24,505 bases of DNA from Promethearchaeota archaeon (GCA_030605085.1 JAUWBH010000083.1:1-24505); one strand, 5' to 3'. Shown: positions 14,025 through 22,872, counted from the stretch's first letter. Numbers and translations: made by a program. The notes: generated by a model not told the origin, from the letters alone.

Positions 14025-14174
14025 CTATGCGTAATCAAAAAGGAATGCTTTCCCTTTTTTACCAATATTTTTTATAATTCCCATTTTTCTTAGACAATAA
14101 CTCATTTTTTGAGCTACTCTTAAGGATGTTTTAAGTGAACGAGCTAACTCAACATTTGTAAATGGAGTTTTCAA
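14025..14174 (-). pseudogene. Winged-helix DNA-binding domain fragment
   Basis: The minus-strand frame from about 14174 (TTG) to TAG 14027-14025 gives 49 residues: TPFTNVELARSLKTSLRVAQ, then a recognition helix KMSYCLRKMGIIKN and a wing IGKKGKAFLFDY. This is strand 1, helix 2, helix 3 and wing of a winged-helix domain. Helix 1 and everything before it are missing. The frame is open only a few codons further upstream (TGA) and has no ATG or Shine-Dalgarno sequence. The break coincides with a perfect 9-bp inverted repeat (14169-14191), so the gene was probably decapitated there. Confidence 0.6.
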
Positions 14175-14191
14175 AGCTGTAGGCTTTGAAA
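14169..14191. repeat. Perfect 9-bp inverted repeat at truncation point of winged-helix fragment
   Basis: TTTCAAAGC (14169-14177), spacer TGTAG, GCTTTGAAA (14183-14191). It sits exactly where the winged-helix reading frame loses its N terminus. It could be the end of a small inserted element or an operator. Confidence 0.55.
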
Positions 14192-14330
14192 GCGTAGGAT
14201 ATCATTTGTTATAAATTAGAGCCTAATATTTTAAATAATGTTAAAATATTAACAAAGAGCCTAAAAAGTGTTTATACTAATAACTTTTTTTAAAGAAAAA
14301 AAATTAGTTTTATAAACTCCATTATTTTTC

Positions 14331-15671
14331 CTAATCATAAATTAAATAAACTTTTACATCTCTCTTCTTCAAAAGCTTCAGAATATCTTTAGTTTTTTTA
14401 TCCATCTTGTTAACTAAAGGATTTCTTAAAATATTTAGCTTTTCTAACTTTGATAAATTTTGTATCGATTCCGGGAGCGTCGTAAACTGATTGTCCTCTA
14501 AATTAAGGTGTGTGAGCAATTTAAGGTTTCCTATTGACTCCGGGAGAGTCATTAACTGATTAAAGCTCAAATCAAGGAATGTGAGTAATGTGAGCTTTAT
14601 TATTGACTCCGGGAGAGTCGTTAATTGATTACGATATAATCTTAGTTCTTTGAGTGAAGATAGGTTGCCTATGGATTTTGGGAGAGTCGAGAGCTGATTA
14701 GAATTTATTCTCAGTGTTTGGAGCGATTCTATCTTTATTACTGACTCTGGGAGAGTTGATAACTCATTACCCCCTAAACTTAGTGTTTGAAGCGAAACTA
14801 GCTTTGTTATTGACTTTGGGAGAGTCGAGAGCTGATTAAGCCTCAAACCTAGTATTTGAAGCGATGTAAGATTACCAATGGACTCTGGGAGAGTCGTTAA
14901 CCAGTTTCTGTCTAAGTTTAATTCTTTAAGCGATGTAAGGTTTCCTATTGACTCAGGGAGAGTCGTCAACTTATTTTCTTGTAACCATAGAGTTTGAAGC
15001 GATATTAAGTTCCCTATCGACTCTGGGAGTGTCGAAAGTTGATTGCTATGTAGCCTTAGTTCTCTGAGTGAGGAGAGATTCCCTAATGACTCAGGGAGAG
15101 TTGTTAACTTATTATTATATAAAGTTAGTGTTTTAAGAGATGTAAGATTGTCTATAGCCTCTGGGAAAGTCGATAATCCGCACTCGTAAAGACTAATTCC
15201 TGTAACTCGTTGATTTTCCGCAGAAAAACCCATTTTGGTATTCCACTCAATTTTTTTTACTTTAGTAAAATTGTTTCTTGTTAGTTTTTCTATTTCTTGA
15301 AGTACATCAGCTTCAGATTTTCTAATTTGGACATCTCTAAGCAATACTATTCCCTCAAGATCTTTAGTTACTTTTTCTCTTACATTTTGTTCTTTATTTT
15401 CTTCTATTTTTCCCGTTTCACTCGTTTCTTTTCTTTCCCATAACTCAAATTAATTTTCAAGTTGATTGATAAAATCGTCAACGGTTTTAACATTAATGTT
15501 GACATAATCTCTATCGATCCTAAACCCGAACTCCCCTTCCCAATCGAGAAGCTTTTCGTCAAATGCTTCTTGGTCAAGCTTCAACATTCTACGCATCTGT
15601 TCCATCTTAATGCTATCTGAAACCTTTAATATCTTCTTTAATTTCTCGATTGTTGCTTTATCAATTGACAC
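14331..15671 (-). pseudogene. Winged-helix plus leucine-rich-repeat protein split by one in-frame TAA
   Basis: Two pieces share one frame. The 5' piece (15671-15450, GTG start, 73 residues) is a winged-helix/PCI-like domain: helix ATIEKLKKILKVSD, helix KMEQMRRMLKL, then EFGFRIDRDYVNIN. It ends in TAA 15452-15450. The same frame continues for 35 further codons (charged linker beginning FELWERKETSE) into the 337-residue LRR piece that ends at 14331. The LRR piece has about 11 repeats of 23 residues with consensus LPESIGNLTSLKxLxLxxNxL, the Ras-group/plant-intracellular LRR type, which forms a curved protein-binding surface. The full-length reading would be a roughly 446-residue protein. Alternatively the LRR piece is translated separately from TTG 15344, which has GAGGG eight bases upstream. 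Domain combination fits an Asgard signalling or scaffold protein; the partner is unknown. Confidence 0.75.
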
Positions 15672-15931
15672 TTACGATATATCTCTATTAATGGCAATTT
15701 TTAATCAATTGCTATTTTTTTCTTGTTTCTGTTTTCTAGGTTTAGTTATTTGATATAGATGTATAACATTAGAAATTTAAAAATCTTTGTTGATCTCGTT
15801 CTCCAACACTGAATTTTGAGATTACCCAACTTTTTTTCTTTATATTACTCTATATTTAGTATCTAAATTTTAAGAATTACTTTTTATAGGAATATGACTT
15901 ATTTGATGATATTAAAAGAGAAATATAGAAA

Positions 15932-16231
15932 ATGACAAGACAAATAGCAGATAAAATTAGGTATAAAAGAGAATTATATTACATCGTCGGCATGAGAGGT
16001 GAGAGTCTATTCACAGCGCAAGACTTTGGGATAAAACCGTATTTAACATCTATGGGGGCGCGTCTTATTAACACTGGTTGTCGTCGGGGATATGTCATGG
16101 AATATATCTTTATTAATGACCAGCTAATTCTAAATGAAATGATGCTTGTTGATTCTGATAATCCTTTAAAAATAAATGGAGTAATTATGATTTTATTTGT
16201 TTCCGCGCACCATATCTTATTATTAAATTAA
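15932..16231 (+). pseudogene. Truncated conserved hypothetical protein
   Basis: A 99-residue product. Residues 1-85 look like a folded, conserved protein (ADKIRYKRELYYIVG, GESLFTAQDFGIKP, CRRGYVMEYIF, LILNEMMLV, LKINGV), a pattern I associate with uncharacterised small bacterial and archaeal proteins but cannot name. After KINGV the sequence turns into hydrophobic, low-information residues (MILFVSAHHILLLN) and stops, suggesting loss of the natural C terminus. The last 47 bases overlap the 3' end of the convergent DUF998-like gene, another truncated frame. No Shine-Dalgarno sequence; ATG 15932 is the natural start. Confidence 0.5.
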
Positions 16232-16652
16232 CTACGCACCATAAATAAGTAGTAATTTTTTGCGCTCCCGTATGCATTATCAATTCTTCCGTAGTAGTAA
16301 CCATCGAATAAGGCACTGCGAACAAAATTAATACCACAGTGGTTAAAACACCAGCCACTAACATAACCATATAAGTGAACGCGTATCGGTTAGGATATTC
16401 TTCATTATGGAATATAACTATGGTGTATAAAATACCTCCAATCAATCCAGCAAGACCACCAATTAGACCTGAGATATAATGTACAGCTCCAAAAATATCT
16501 GAGATATCATAAGGCGTAAATGCAACTACAATAAGTGCGATTCCATCGAAAATTAAGAAGATTGTACCAATTTTGCTGAATATTCTTGCTAACTTATTTT
16601 CAGTGAAGAAATATTTAAAGGCTAGTGCAAAAAGAGCGAGTGAAATACTCAA
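16185..16652 (-). pseudogene. DUF998-like membrane protein, N terminus missing
   Basis: A 155-residue frame with about four to five membrane spans (SLALFALAFKYFF, IGTIFLIFDGIALIVVAF, HYISGLIGGLAGLIGGILYT, VMLVAGVLTTVVLILFAV). The motif order TPYDISD, HYISGLIGGL and AQKITTYLWC resembles DUF998-type membrane proteins, which normally have an additional first span followed by a conserved SxLG/NP loop. Here the frame can be followed upstream of TTG 16652 only as SSVNPT preceded by low-complexity Phe/Lys, then a TAA; no ATG exists. I read this as a 5'-truncated gene. Its 3' end overlaps the truncated plus-strand gene at 15932-16231, so a rearrangement junction probably lies near 16185-16240. Confidence 0.55.
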
Positions 16653-16778
16653 AGTAGGATTTACTGACGAACAATTGAAAGTAAATAAGTAAAAAAATTA
16701 AATTTTTTTTTAAGAGATTAAAACAGCAAAATTGACACACAAACGATTGAAAGGAAAGCTCAATAAAATTAATAAAGA

Positions 16779-17783
16779 TTAATCCACATCTTTTTGCTCA
16801 GTTATTATTGATGTTTTTAATCTCCTTACAAGTTTTCGTATTTCTTCTATTCTCATACTGTCTGCGGGTAGACTCACTTGAATATCTTTAGCTAGTTTAT
16901 ATGCAAGTTCAATAAGATCTAATTCTTCTAAAAACTCTATAATTTGGATTTTGTAGTCTAAATCTTTTACGCTATGCTCGTACTCTATTAATTTATCTTT
17001 AATTAATCGATCGATCTTTTCTGTTCTCTCAATACCTTTTATTTTTGAAACTATTTGTTTAAAGGAGTTGATAATATTAAACATTTCAGACTTAGGATAC
17101 TCATCAATACTCTTTAAAATGTGTGAGATGAATATTTCCGCCTTTTCATATTTTTTAGTTTTAAGGCTAATTTCAGTTAATTCTAATAGAGATAATTCGT
17201 AAAGAAACTTACTTTCTATATCAGGGATTACTTTTTCAAACATCCATTCGATGAGATTGGGTTGGTTAAAAAATTCGATAATTTTAACTAAAAACTTTAC
17301 AATAGAAAAATAGAGCTTTCCATTTTCTGTTTTGGTTGACGAAAGAAACGAAATTAAAGCATATTTGATTCTTCCCATAGCGTCTTCGAGGTTTGGAGGT
17401 TTAAGAGCAAACTGCTCGTAAGCGGATTCCAAAAACGGATAAACTTTATCCTTACTTTTAAAATCGTAAACAAAGACCTCGCCCCAATTAATTGCTGGAC
17501 CCGTTATAGGTTCAAATCTTTTAAATTTTTTTACATCTAAAGAATGAGATGTTTTTGTAATTTTAGCTTTGAGTTTTTTAGGAAGTTCCCTTACTTGATC
17601 TTCTGATAAAATCTCTAAAATTATTTTATCTTTTTCCTTAGGGACGATTAATCTAAAAAAGATATCCTTATCCTCTTCAAATAATTCTTCTCTCAAAATT
17701 TTTGGAAAAGTTATTCCTGTCTTAGTTTTTCTCACTACATCCTCAAAAAATAGTTCTTCCTTAGAATTCTTATCTTTTTCCAT
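16779..17783 (-). CDS. AbrB-like domain plus alpha-helical repeat protein
   Basis: A 334-residue soluble protein. Residues 10-62 (FEDVVRKTKTGITFPKILRE, then IFFRLIVPKEKDKIILEIL) match the swapped-hairpin AbrB/SpoVT layout: strand, TG-IT-FPK turn, short helix with a Glu-rich stretch, and a final pair of strands. Residues about 125-330 are pairs of amphipathic helices like a TPR-type solenoid (KYALISFLSS, LSLLELTEISLKTKKYEKAE, KIQIIEFLEELDLIELAYKLAKD). AbrB folds bind DNA in regulators and antitoxins; fused to a long helical domain, DNA or protein binding are both possible. No toxin is adjacent. ATG 17783 is used; no Shine-Dalgarno sequence is visible. The helical gene 18312-17881 lies upstream in the same direction, about 100 bases away. 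Confidence 0.65.
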   Translation of the reverse strand: MEKDKNSKEELFFEDVVRKTKTGITFPKILREELFEEDKDIFFRLIVPKEKDKIILEILSEDQVRELPKKLKAKITKTSHSLDVKKFKRFEPITGPAINWGEVFVYDFKSKDKVYPFLESAYEQFALKPPNLEDAMGRIKYALISFLSSTKTENGKLYFSIVKFLVKIIEFFNQPNLIEWMFEKVIPDIESKFLYELSLLELTEISLKTKKYEKAEIFISHILKSIDEYPKSEMFNIINSFKQIVSKIKGIERTEKIDRLIKDKLIEYEHSVKDLDYKIQIIEFLEELDLIELAYKLAKDIQVSLPADSMRIEEIRKLVRRLKTSIITEQKDVD

Positions 17784-17880
17784 ACAAAAAAAAAAGAAAA
17801 TAAATCTTATATTGATTTCTAAAAAAAATTAAGCTAAATCAATTTTATTCCTAAATGATTAAGAAAATTAAATTTTTAAA

Positions 17881-18312
17881 TCACAATAAAAAGCTATGAA
17901 AAGTTTTTTCCAACATTCTTTTTAATTGATTGGAATTAACGAGCTTAAGTTCTCTTTCGGCAATCTTTTTGTATCTTGTATTAATTAGAATTGTCTGATC
18001 ACGAAGCATTTGTTCCAAATCCTTAAGGATCTGATTACAATTCGTTAAGGATTCCTGCTCGAAACGCAATAACCTTGACATTCGCGCCAGTAACTCTTGA
18101 GAAAAAATCAATGTAGGTTTTACTTCCATTTTTTCATCAAAAGTTGTAAGTGTGTGATAATAATTCAATCCCTCATTTAGAGAATGGGTCAAACCTCTTA
18201 CGCAATTCATCAACACATCTTTTGGAAGTAAGGAATATGACTCTGGAAATAAAAGAGGATATAAATCTGTCAGATATTTTTTGAGTGATTCAAAGCTTTC
18301 GCGAAACGACAT
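17881..18312 (-). CDS. All-helical hypothetical protein (143 aa)
   Basis: A 143-residue protein with no membrane span, predicted as a bundle of four to five helices (SFRESFESLKKYLTDLYPLL, CVRGLTHSLNEGLNYYHTL, SQELLARMSRLLRFEQES, then ILKDLEQMLRDQTILINTRY). I do not recognise the family. It has two Cys residues (CVRG, NCNQ) and no metal motif. No Shine-Dalgarno sequence precedes the ATG at 18312. An inverted repeat (18396-18421) in the divergent spacer toward the SRPBCC genes could regulate either side. Confidence 0.65.
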   Translation of the reverse strand: MSFRESFESLKKYLTDLYPLLFPESYSLLPKDVLMNCVRGLTHSLNEGLNYYHTLTTFDEKMEVKPTLIFSQELLARMSRLLRFEQESLTNCNQILKDLEQMLRDQTILINTRYKKIAERELKLVNSNQLKRMLEKTFHSFLL

Positions 18313-18395
18313 TATACTTCTAATATAAATCTTCTTTTATTTAATTTTGTAACTGTATTGATTTTTTGGAATTTTACGAATTTATCGCGCTTACA

Positions 18396-18421
18396 ATTCG
18401 TGAAATCATTGTTTCACGGAT
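18396..18421. promoter_or_regulatory. 10-bp inverted repeat (one mismatch) in divergent spacer
   Basis: ATTCGTGAAA and TTTCACGGAT are separated by TCATTG; the inner seven bases on each side pair perfectly. It lies between divergent genes (18312 minus, 18583 plus) and just before a TATA-like TATATATAT stretch. An operator for the SRPBCC genes is the simplest reading. Confidence 0.4.
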
Positions 18422-18582
18422 TTCTATATATATCTAAATAATATCTTAATTTGGAAGAATCTAAAAAATGTAATAAAACTCACACTTCTTTTTTAACTTA
18501 AAAGTCAAATTCTCACGTCAAAGTATTAATATAGATTAATCATAAATTTATTTTACCATAGAAATCTAAAAGAGATGATTTT

Positions 18583-18999
18583 TTGCCAAAAATTGAAAGA
18601 AAAATAGAAATCAAAGCACCAGCTAAGAGAATTTACGATATTTTAAACGATGATGCGCTTGAAACAGTATGGAATATTACCGTAAATGAAAGTACTGAAA
18701 TTGGAACTGATAAATATTCTTTAAAAACGACAGTTGGAGATATGACATCTACCATTATCGAGAGGGTAGAAAATAAAAAAATTTCTTACGAATTTGAGGG
18801 ATCACCAATGACTAAAATGGGATATATTTTGACACCAAAAGGTGATGTTACGGAAGTTGCAGGTTGGGCTGAATTTGAAAGTGAAGCGTTTGGAAAAGTA
18901 CTCGAGACAGCTGCAGATATGCTTTTAAACAGTTTAAAAAAGTTCGCGGAATATGTAGAAAGCGGAGGAAATCCTGACGAATACGATAAAAAGAAATAA
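18583..18999 (+). CDS. SRPBCC (START/Bet v1-like) family protein, copy 1
   Basis: A 138-residue protein of the SRPBCC helix-grip fold, which surrounds a deep hydrophobic ligand pocket. Typical features: N-terminal strand KIERKIEIKAPAKRIYDIL (the KAPxxxVxxIL motif), loop VWNITVNES, central strands, MTKMGYILTPKGD, and a long C-terminal helix LETAADMLLNSLKKFAEYVE. The start is TTG 18583, because the neighbouring copy begins with the equivalent MPRIERK; no ATG is in frame nearby and only a weak GAGATGA lies upstream. The second copy begins 28 bases after this stop, so they are co-transcribed. The ligand is unknown; coenzyme Q-binding/cyclase-like labels are generic for this fold. Confidence 0.85.
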   Translation: MPKIERKIEIKAPAKRIYDILNDDALETVWNITVNESTEIGTDKYSLKTTVGDMTSTIIERVENKKISYEFEGSPMTKMGYILTPKGDVTEVAGWAEFESEAFGKVLETAADMLLNSLKKFAEYVESGGNPDEYDKKK

Positions 19000-19027
19000 A
19001 TATTTATAATAAATTATGGAGAAAATT

Positions 19028-19441
19028 ATGCCACGTATAGAAAGAAAAGTAGAAATTAAAGCCCCCGTGAATAAAGTTTTTGATATTTTGGACGAACCAG
19101 AAAAGTTTTCAATCTGGAATATTACTGTAAAGGAAGTTGAAATAATTGAACCTAAGAAGAAAGGATTTGTAAAATCTACTGTGGGAGATTTTACTTCTAC
19201 CCGTACCGAGACAGTTCCCAACGATAAGATATCTTACATTATAGATGGAGGAGCTTTTAATAAAATGGGATATAGTGTAGCACCTAAAGGTGATGGTACT
19301 GAAGCAACGCTCTGGGCTGAATTTGACGATGCGTCGCAAGAAAAAATGCTATTAAAAGCAGGGGAAATACTCTTAGAATGCTTGAAAAAGTATGCAGAAT
19401 ACATAGAAAACGGTGGAAATCCCGACGAATATAAAAAATAA
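19028..19441 (+). CDS. SRPBCC family protein, copy 2
   Basis: A 137-residue paralogue of the preceding gene. Same motif order: PRIERKVEIKAPVNKVFDIL, IWNITVKE, TVGDFTSTRTE, FNKMGYSVAPKGDGTEA, a C-terminal helix, and the shared ending GGNPDEYKK versus GGNPDEYDKK in copy 1. The start is set at ATG 19028 rather than the in-frame ATG at 19016: GGAG (19018-19021) is six bases before 19028, and only 19028 aligns with the copy 1 start. The two genes are a tandem duplication, now clearly diverged (roughly half of the residues identical by eye). Probably a heteromeric or ligand-diversified pair; function unknown. Confidence 0.85.
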   Translation: MPRIERKVEIKAPVNKVFDILDEPEKFSIWNITVKEVEIIEPKKKGFVKSTVGDFTSTRTETVPNDKISYIIDGGAFNKMGYSVAPKGDGTEATLWAEFDDASQEKMLLKAGEILLECLKKYAEYIENGGNPDEYKK

Positions 19442-19464
19442 CTGCAAATTCTTAATTTTAATTC

Positions 19465-19474
19465 TTTTTTTTTT
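19465..19474 (+). terminator. Oligo-T terminator after SRPBCC pair
   Basis: Ten consecutive T about 24 bases after the stop of copy 2, the usual archaeal termination signal. The remaining spacer to 19707 holds nothing else recognisable apart from a weak GACTG/CAGTC hairpin just after the T-run. Confidence 0.5.
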
Positions 19475-19707
19475 ATTATGACTGCTTAAGAAAACACAGT
19501 CTCCACAATTTTAAGTGATAAGTAATTAAATTGATTGGACGCTGAAATTTTCTAAAAAAATTAGAGATTTGGTAAGTTTTAAACGACTAAACTGTAACAA
19601 TCTTTTGTTAAAAAAATCAATAAGGTTTTAAAGTCTTAAGCAAATAGTTTAAATTATAATTTTTTATATAAAAAAATATTTTAACAAAAAAAAGATGTGA
19701 ATAAAAT

Positions 19708-21798
19708 TTGGAATTACTAAATGTACCAATATTTTTGTATCTTCCGTTAATTGTTGGGATTTTTAGCATTATTATGGCGCTTATTTTTGCGAGAAAGGTA
19801 ATGAAAGCAGATCCTGGCAACGAAAGAATGGTAGAAGTCGCTGGTTATATAGAATCTGGGGCTGGAACATTCATTAGACGGCAATATTTGACTTTAGGTA
19901 TTTTTGTCGCTGCTCTTTCTATAGCACTATTCTTTTTACCTTCACCACTCCAGAGTAATACACGAGTGTTTGTATTTTTTAACTGGGAGCAGAGTATTTC
20001 ATATATAATCGGTGCTATCGCTTCAATGTGGGCTGGATGGCTTGGAATGAAAGTTGGAGTAAAAGCTAATACAAGAACAGCACAAGCTTGTTCTGTTGGA
20101 GTTAAAGAAGGTTTTAATGTCGCGTACTTTGGAGGTGCGGTCATGGGGTTTGCCGTTGTAGGCGCAGCTTTAATAGGCGTTTCTATTTTATATATGGTTT
20201 TTCAATCCCCACTAGTTGTTTTGGGTTTTAGCTTTGGAGCAAGCAGCGTGGCTTTGTTTGCTAAATGTGGGGGTGGAATCTTTACAAAAACCGCTGATGT
20301 AGGCGCAGATTTAGTAGGTAAAGCTGAATATAAACTTCCTGAAGATGACCCAAGGAATCCTGCCTCTATAGCGGATAATGTTGGCGACAACGTTGGCGAT
20401 ATCGCTGGAATGGGATGTGATTTGTTCGATTCCTATGTTGCATCTATTGTTGCTGCAATGATACTATCCACTGCTTTAGTGCTCGGCCCAACAATGCCCC
20501 TTTTTGTTATTTTACCAATTGTATTATGCGGTGTAGGATTAATTGCTTCGTTAATTGGAATATATGTTATAAAATGGCGGGGATCGGAAGAACCTGGTAA
20601 AGCTCTAAATACAGGCACATATTTAGCGACTATTTTTTATGCTATTTTAGCAGCGTTAATTATATTTACAATGACAATTGGGCAGGACGGTGCTACTGCT
20701 GGAAGATTATGGCGAAATTACTTAGCAACTGTTCTTGGTCTTGCAAGCGGGATTATTATAGGTTTTACAAGCGATTATTATACGAGAGCTGATAGAAAAC
20801 CTACGAGAAATATCGCGCATGCGGCTCAAGAAGGAGATGCCGTTGTTGTCCTTTCCGGACTAGCCTATGGGCTTATAAGCGTTGTCCCGTCAGCCATTGG
20901 AATTATAATTGCTATGGCTATTGCTTATATGCTTGATGGATTTCTTGGTGTGGCAATGGCAGCGGTTGGAATGTTAGCTATTGTAGGAACTATTGTTGCA
21001 AATGATGCGTATGGACCTATATGTGATAATGCGCGTGGAATTGCAGAACAAGGAGAATTAGGAGATGATGTCATACGAGTTGCTGATCGAATGGATTCAG
21101 CTGGAAATACAGCTAAGGCTATCACGAAAGGATTCGCAATCGGAGCTGCTAACTTGACGGTTCTCGCGCTAATGTTTTCCTTCACTGCAGAGGCAGGAAT
21201 TAAAGTGATTGATTTACTTTCAGTGAGCGTTCTAATAGGGGCATTCATAGGTGTTTTAGTGCCAGCTTTTTTCTCTGCTTTATTGATTCTTGCAGTGCAA
21301 AGAAATGCCGCTAAGATGGTTGATGAAATAAGAAGACAATTCGAAGAAAATCCAAAAATTCTTACTGGTGAAGAACCTGCCGATTTCAATAAATGTATTG
21401 ACATTGCTACTAAAGGAGCCTTAAAAGAACTTATAATACCAAGTATAATTTCAATTTTAATACCTGTAGGTGTCGGAATTCTTTTTGGTGTTGCTGCATT
21501 AGCCGCGTTTTTAGCAGGGTCGATTCTATCTGGCTTCGTGTTCGCAATATTTATGAGCAATAGCGGGGGCAGCTTCGATAATGCGAAGAAATACATAGAA
21601 GACGGCAATCTAGGTGGTAAAGGTACTGATACACATAAGGCCTCAATAACAGGCGACACTGTTGGAGACCCATTAAAAGACACTGCCGGTCCAAGCATAA
21701 ACACATTACTCGTAGTAATGTCCTTGACGGCATCGGTCTTCATGGCATTTCTCCTTCTATTCAATGGTGGAGCGGGGCTTTTAGCGGCCTTTCTTTAA
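19708..21798 (+). CDS. hppA: Membrane-bound H+-translocating pyrophosphatase, K+-independent type
   Basis: A 696-residue integral membrane pump (about 16 spans) that hydrolyses cytosolic pyrophosphate to phosphate and exports ions. Catalytic signatures are intact: DVGADLVGK (197-205), NVGDNVGD (224-231) and, near the C terminus, GDTVGDPLKDTAGPS. The determinant of potassium dependence reads GNTAKAIT: Lys470 and Thr473 correspond to the Lys/Thr pair of K+-independent enzymes, where K+-dependent ones have Ala/Gly. That points to a K+-independent, proton-pumping enzyme. The start is TTG 19708; the following residues (LLNVPIFLYLPLIVGIFSII) form the expected first span. No strong Shine-Dalgarno sequence. 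It stands alone. Role: recovery of energy from biosynthetic PPi as an ion gradient, common in energy-limited anaerobes. Confidence 0.97.
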   Translation: MELLNVPIFLYLPLIVGIFSIIMALIFARKVMKADPGNERMVEVAGYIESGAGTFIRRQYLTLGIFVAALSIALFFLPSPLQSNTRVFVFFNWEQSISYIIGAIASMWAGWLGMKVGVKANTRTAQACSVGVKEGFNVAYFGGAVMGFAVVGAALIGVSILYMVFQSPLVVLGFSFGASSVALFAKCGGGIFTKTADVGADLVGKAEYKLPEDDPRNPASIADNVGDNVGDIAGMGCDLFDSYVASIVAAMILSTALVLGPTMPLFVILPIVLCGVGLIASLIGIYVIKWRGSEEPGKALNTGTYLATIFYAILAALIIFTMTIGQDGATAGRLWRNYLATVLGLASGIIIGFTSDYYTRADRKPTRNIAHAAQEGDAVVVLSGLAYGLISVVPSAIGIIIAMAIAYMLDGFLGVAMAAVGMLAIVGTIVANDAYGPICDNARGIAEQGELGDDVIRVADRMDSAGNTAKAITKGFAIGAANLTVLALMFSFTAEAGIKVIDLLSVSVLIGAFIGVLVPAFFSALLILAVQRNAAKMVDEIRRQFEENPKILTGEEPADFNKCIDIATKGALKELIIPSIISILIPVGVGILFGVAALAAFLAGSILSGFVFAIFMSNSGGSFDNAKKYIEDGNLGGKGTDTHKASITGDTVGDPLKDTAGPSINTLLVVMSLTASVFMAFLLLFNGGAGLLAAFL

Positions 21799-22071
21799 AT
21801 AAAAAGATAAACTGAGAGTTAATCATTAAAATATTTATTTTTTTCTTTCTTTTCTGGAATTTACTTTTAAGCAATAAATATAATATAATTTCAAATTCTT
21901 GAGTTTATAAGTTATTAATAAATCAAAATTTTTTTTCTCTGTAACTATTAAAGATGGCATTTTCTATAAATATGATAAAAAAGTTAGGGAACACAATTTT
22001 TTTATTTATTTCTTGGAACTCTTTTTCATGCAAAGAATAAATATAAATTTGAGATTCCAAATAATGATTAT

Positions 22072-22827
22072 ATGGTAAACTTAATTTTTATTGGCATGGT
22101 ATATGAAACAATTGTAATCGTTATCACATCTTTTCTTTTAATCCTAATATTAAAGAAATATTTTGTTAAACGACACAAACTCACATTTATATTATTCATG
22201 ATATTTCTTAACTGGTTATGTGCCATGATCTTTTCCTGGCTTTCGAAAGTTCTCGTTCTATATTCTGGAATTGATTACATTGCGTATAATACGATGCCAG
22301 ATCAAGAAACACTGCAATCGTACATACTTATAAGAATTGTGGATTTTAGATTTAGTTTTATTTTTGTAACGATTGGCATATTATTATCTTATATATTAAA
22401 AGTAGAAGTATTTGAGGAAGGTTACAAACAGGCTCAACGGATATTTGTTTTTGCTTTTGGGATATTTACTGCCATTTATTCGTTTTTTATCTATCAGCGA
22501 GATAATATTTTATTAGATGTTATCGCATTTCTTTTAGTTTCTTTACTGATGCTTATGGTATATATTCCATTTATGACGCGATCTCTAATAAATTATCGAT
22601 CTATAAGTAATCCTACATTTAAAAAAGCGTTTTTGTCATTAGCACTAATGTCTTTATTTTTAACTTTAGTTTTTGTAAACTTCCTAATTGATCGGATTTT
22701 AATATTATTTGGAGATCCTGGTTTTACGGTTTTTTATTTTATGGCGTGGTCGTGTGGAGTAGTGGGGATAGTATGTGCCTATTTAGGCTATATTAAACCA
22801 AAAAGCAAAGAAAAAAAGATACAGTGA
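22072..22827 (+). CDS. Seven-span membrane protein of unknown function
   Basis: A 251-residue protein with about seven hydrophobic spans and short loops: IVIVITSFLLILIL, LTFILFMIFLNWLCAMIFS, FSFIFVTIGILLSYIL, IFVFAFGIFTAIYSFFI, VIAFLLVSLLMLMVYIPF, KAFLSLALMSLFLTLVFVNFL, YFMAWSCGVVGIVCAYLGYI. It ends in a basic cytoplasmic tail (KPKSKEKK). I do not recognise the family; the layout resembles 7-TM sensor-like proteins common in Asgard archaea, without an attached signalling domain. No Shine-Dalgarno sequence; a TATA-like ATATAAATTT about 25-30 bases before ATG 22072 fits a leaderless mRNA. The alpha/beta hydrolase gene begins 45 bases after the stop and may be co-transcribed. Confidence 0.75.
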   Translation: MVNLIFIGMVYETIVIVITSFLLILILKKYFVKRHKLTFILFMIFLNWLCAMIFSWLSKVLVLYSGIDYIAYNTMPDQETLQSYILIRIVDFRFSFIFVTIGILLSYILKVEVFEEGYKQAQRIFVFAFGIFTAIYSFFIYQRDNILLDVIAFLLVSLLMLMVYIPFMTRSLINYRSISNPTFKKAFLSLALMSLFLTLVFVNFLIDRILILFGDPGFTVFYFMAWSCGVVGIVCAYLGYIKPKSKEKKIQ

Positions 22828-22872
22828 AAACCCTTGAGATAGAAAGAATACCAAGAATCTGAGCTAATAAAA

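Noticed and set aside
20925..21764. 279-codon minus-strand frame inside the pyrophosphatase gene
   Set aside because: It is antisense to a clearly conserved enzyme and has no recognisable domain; a codon-bias shadow.
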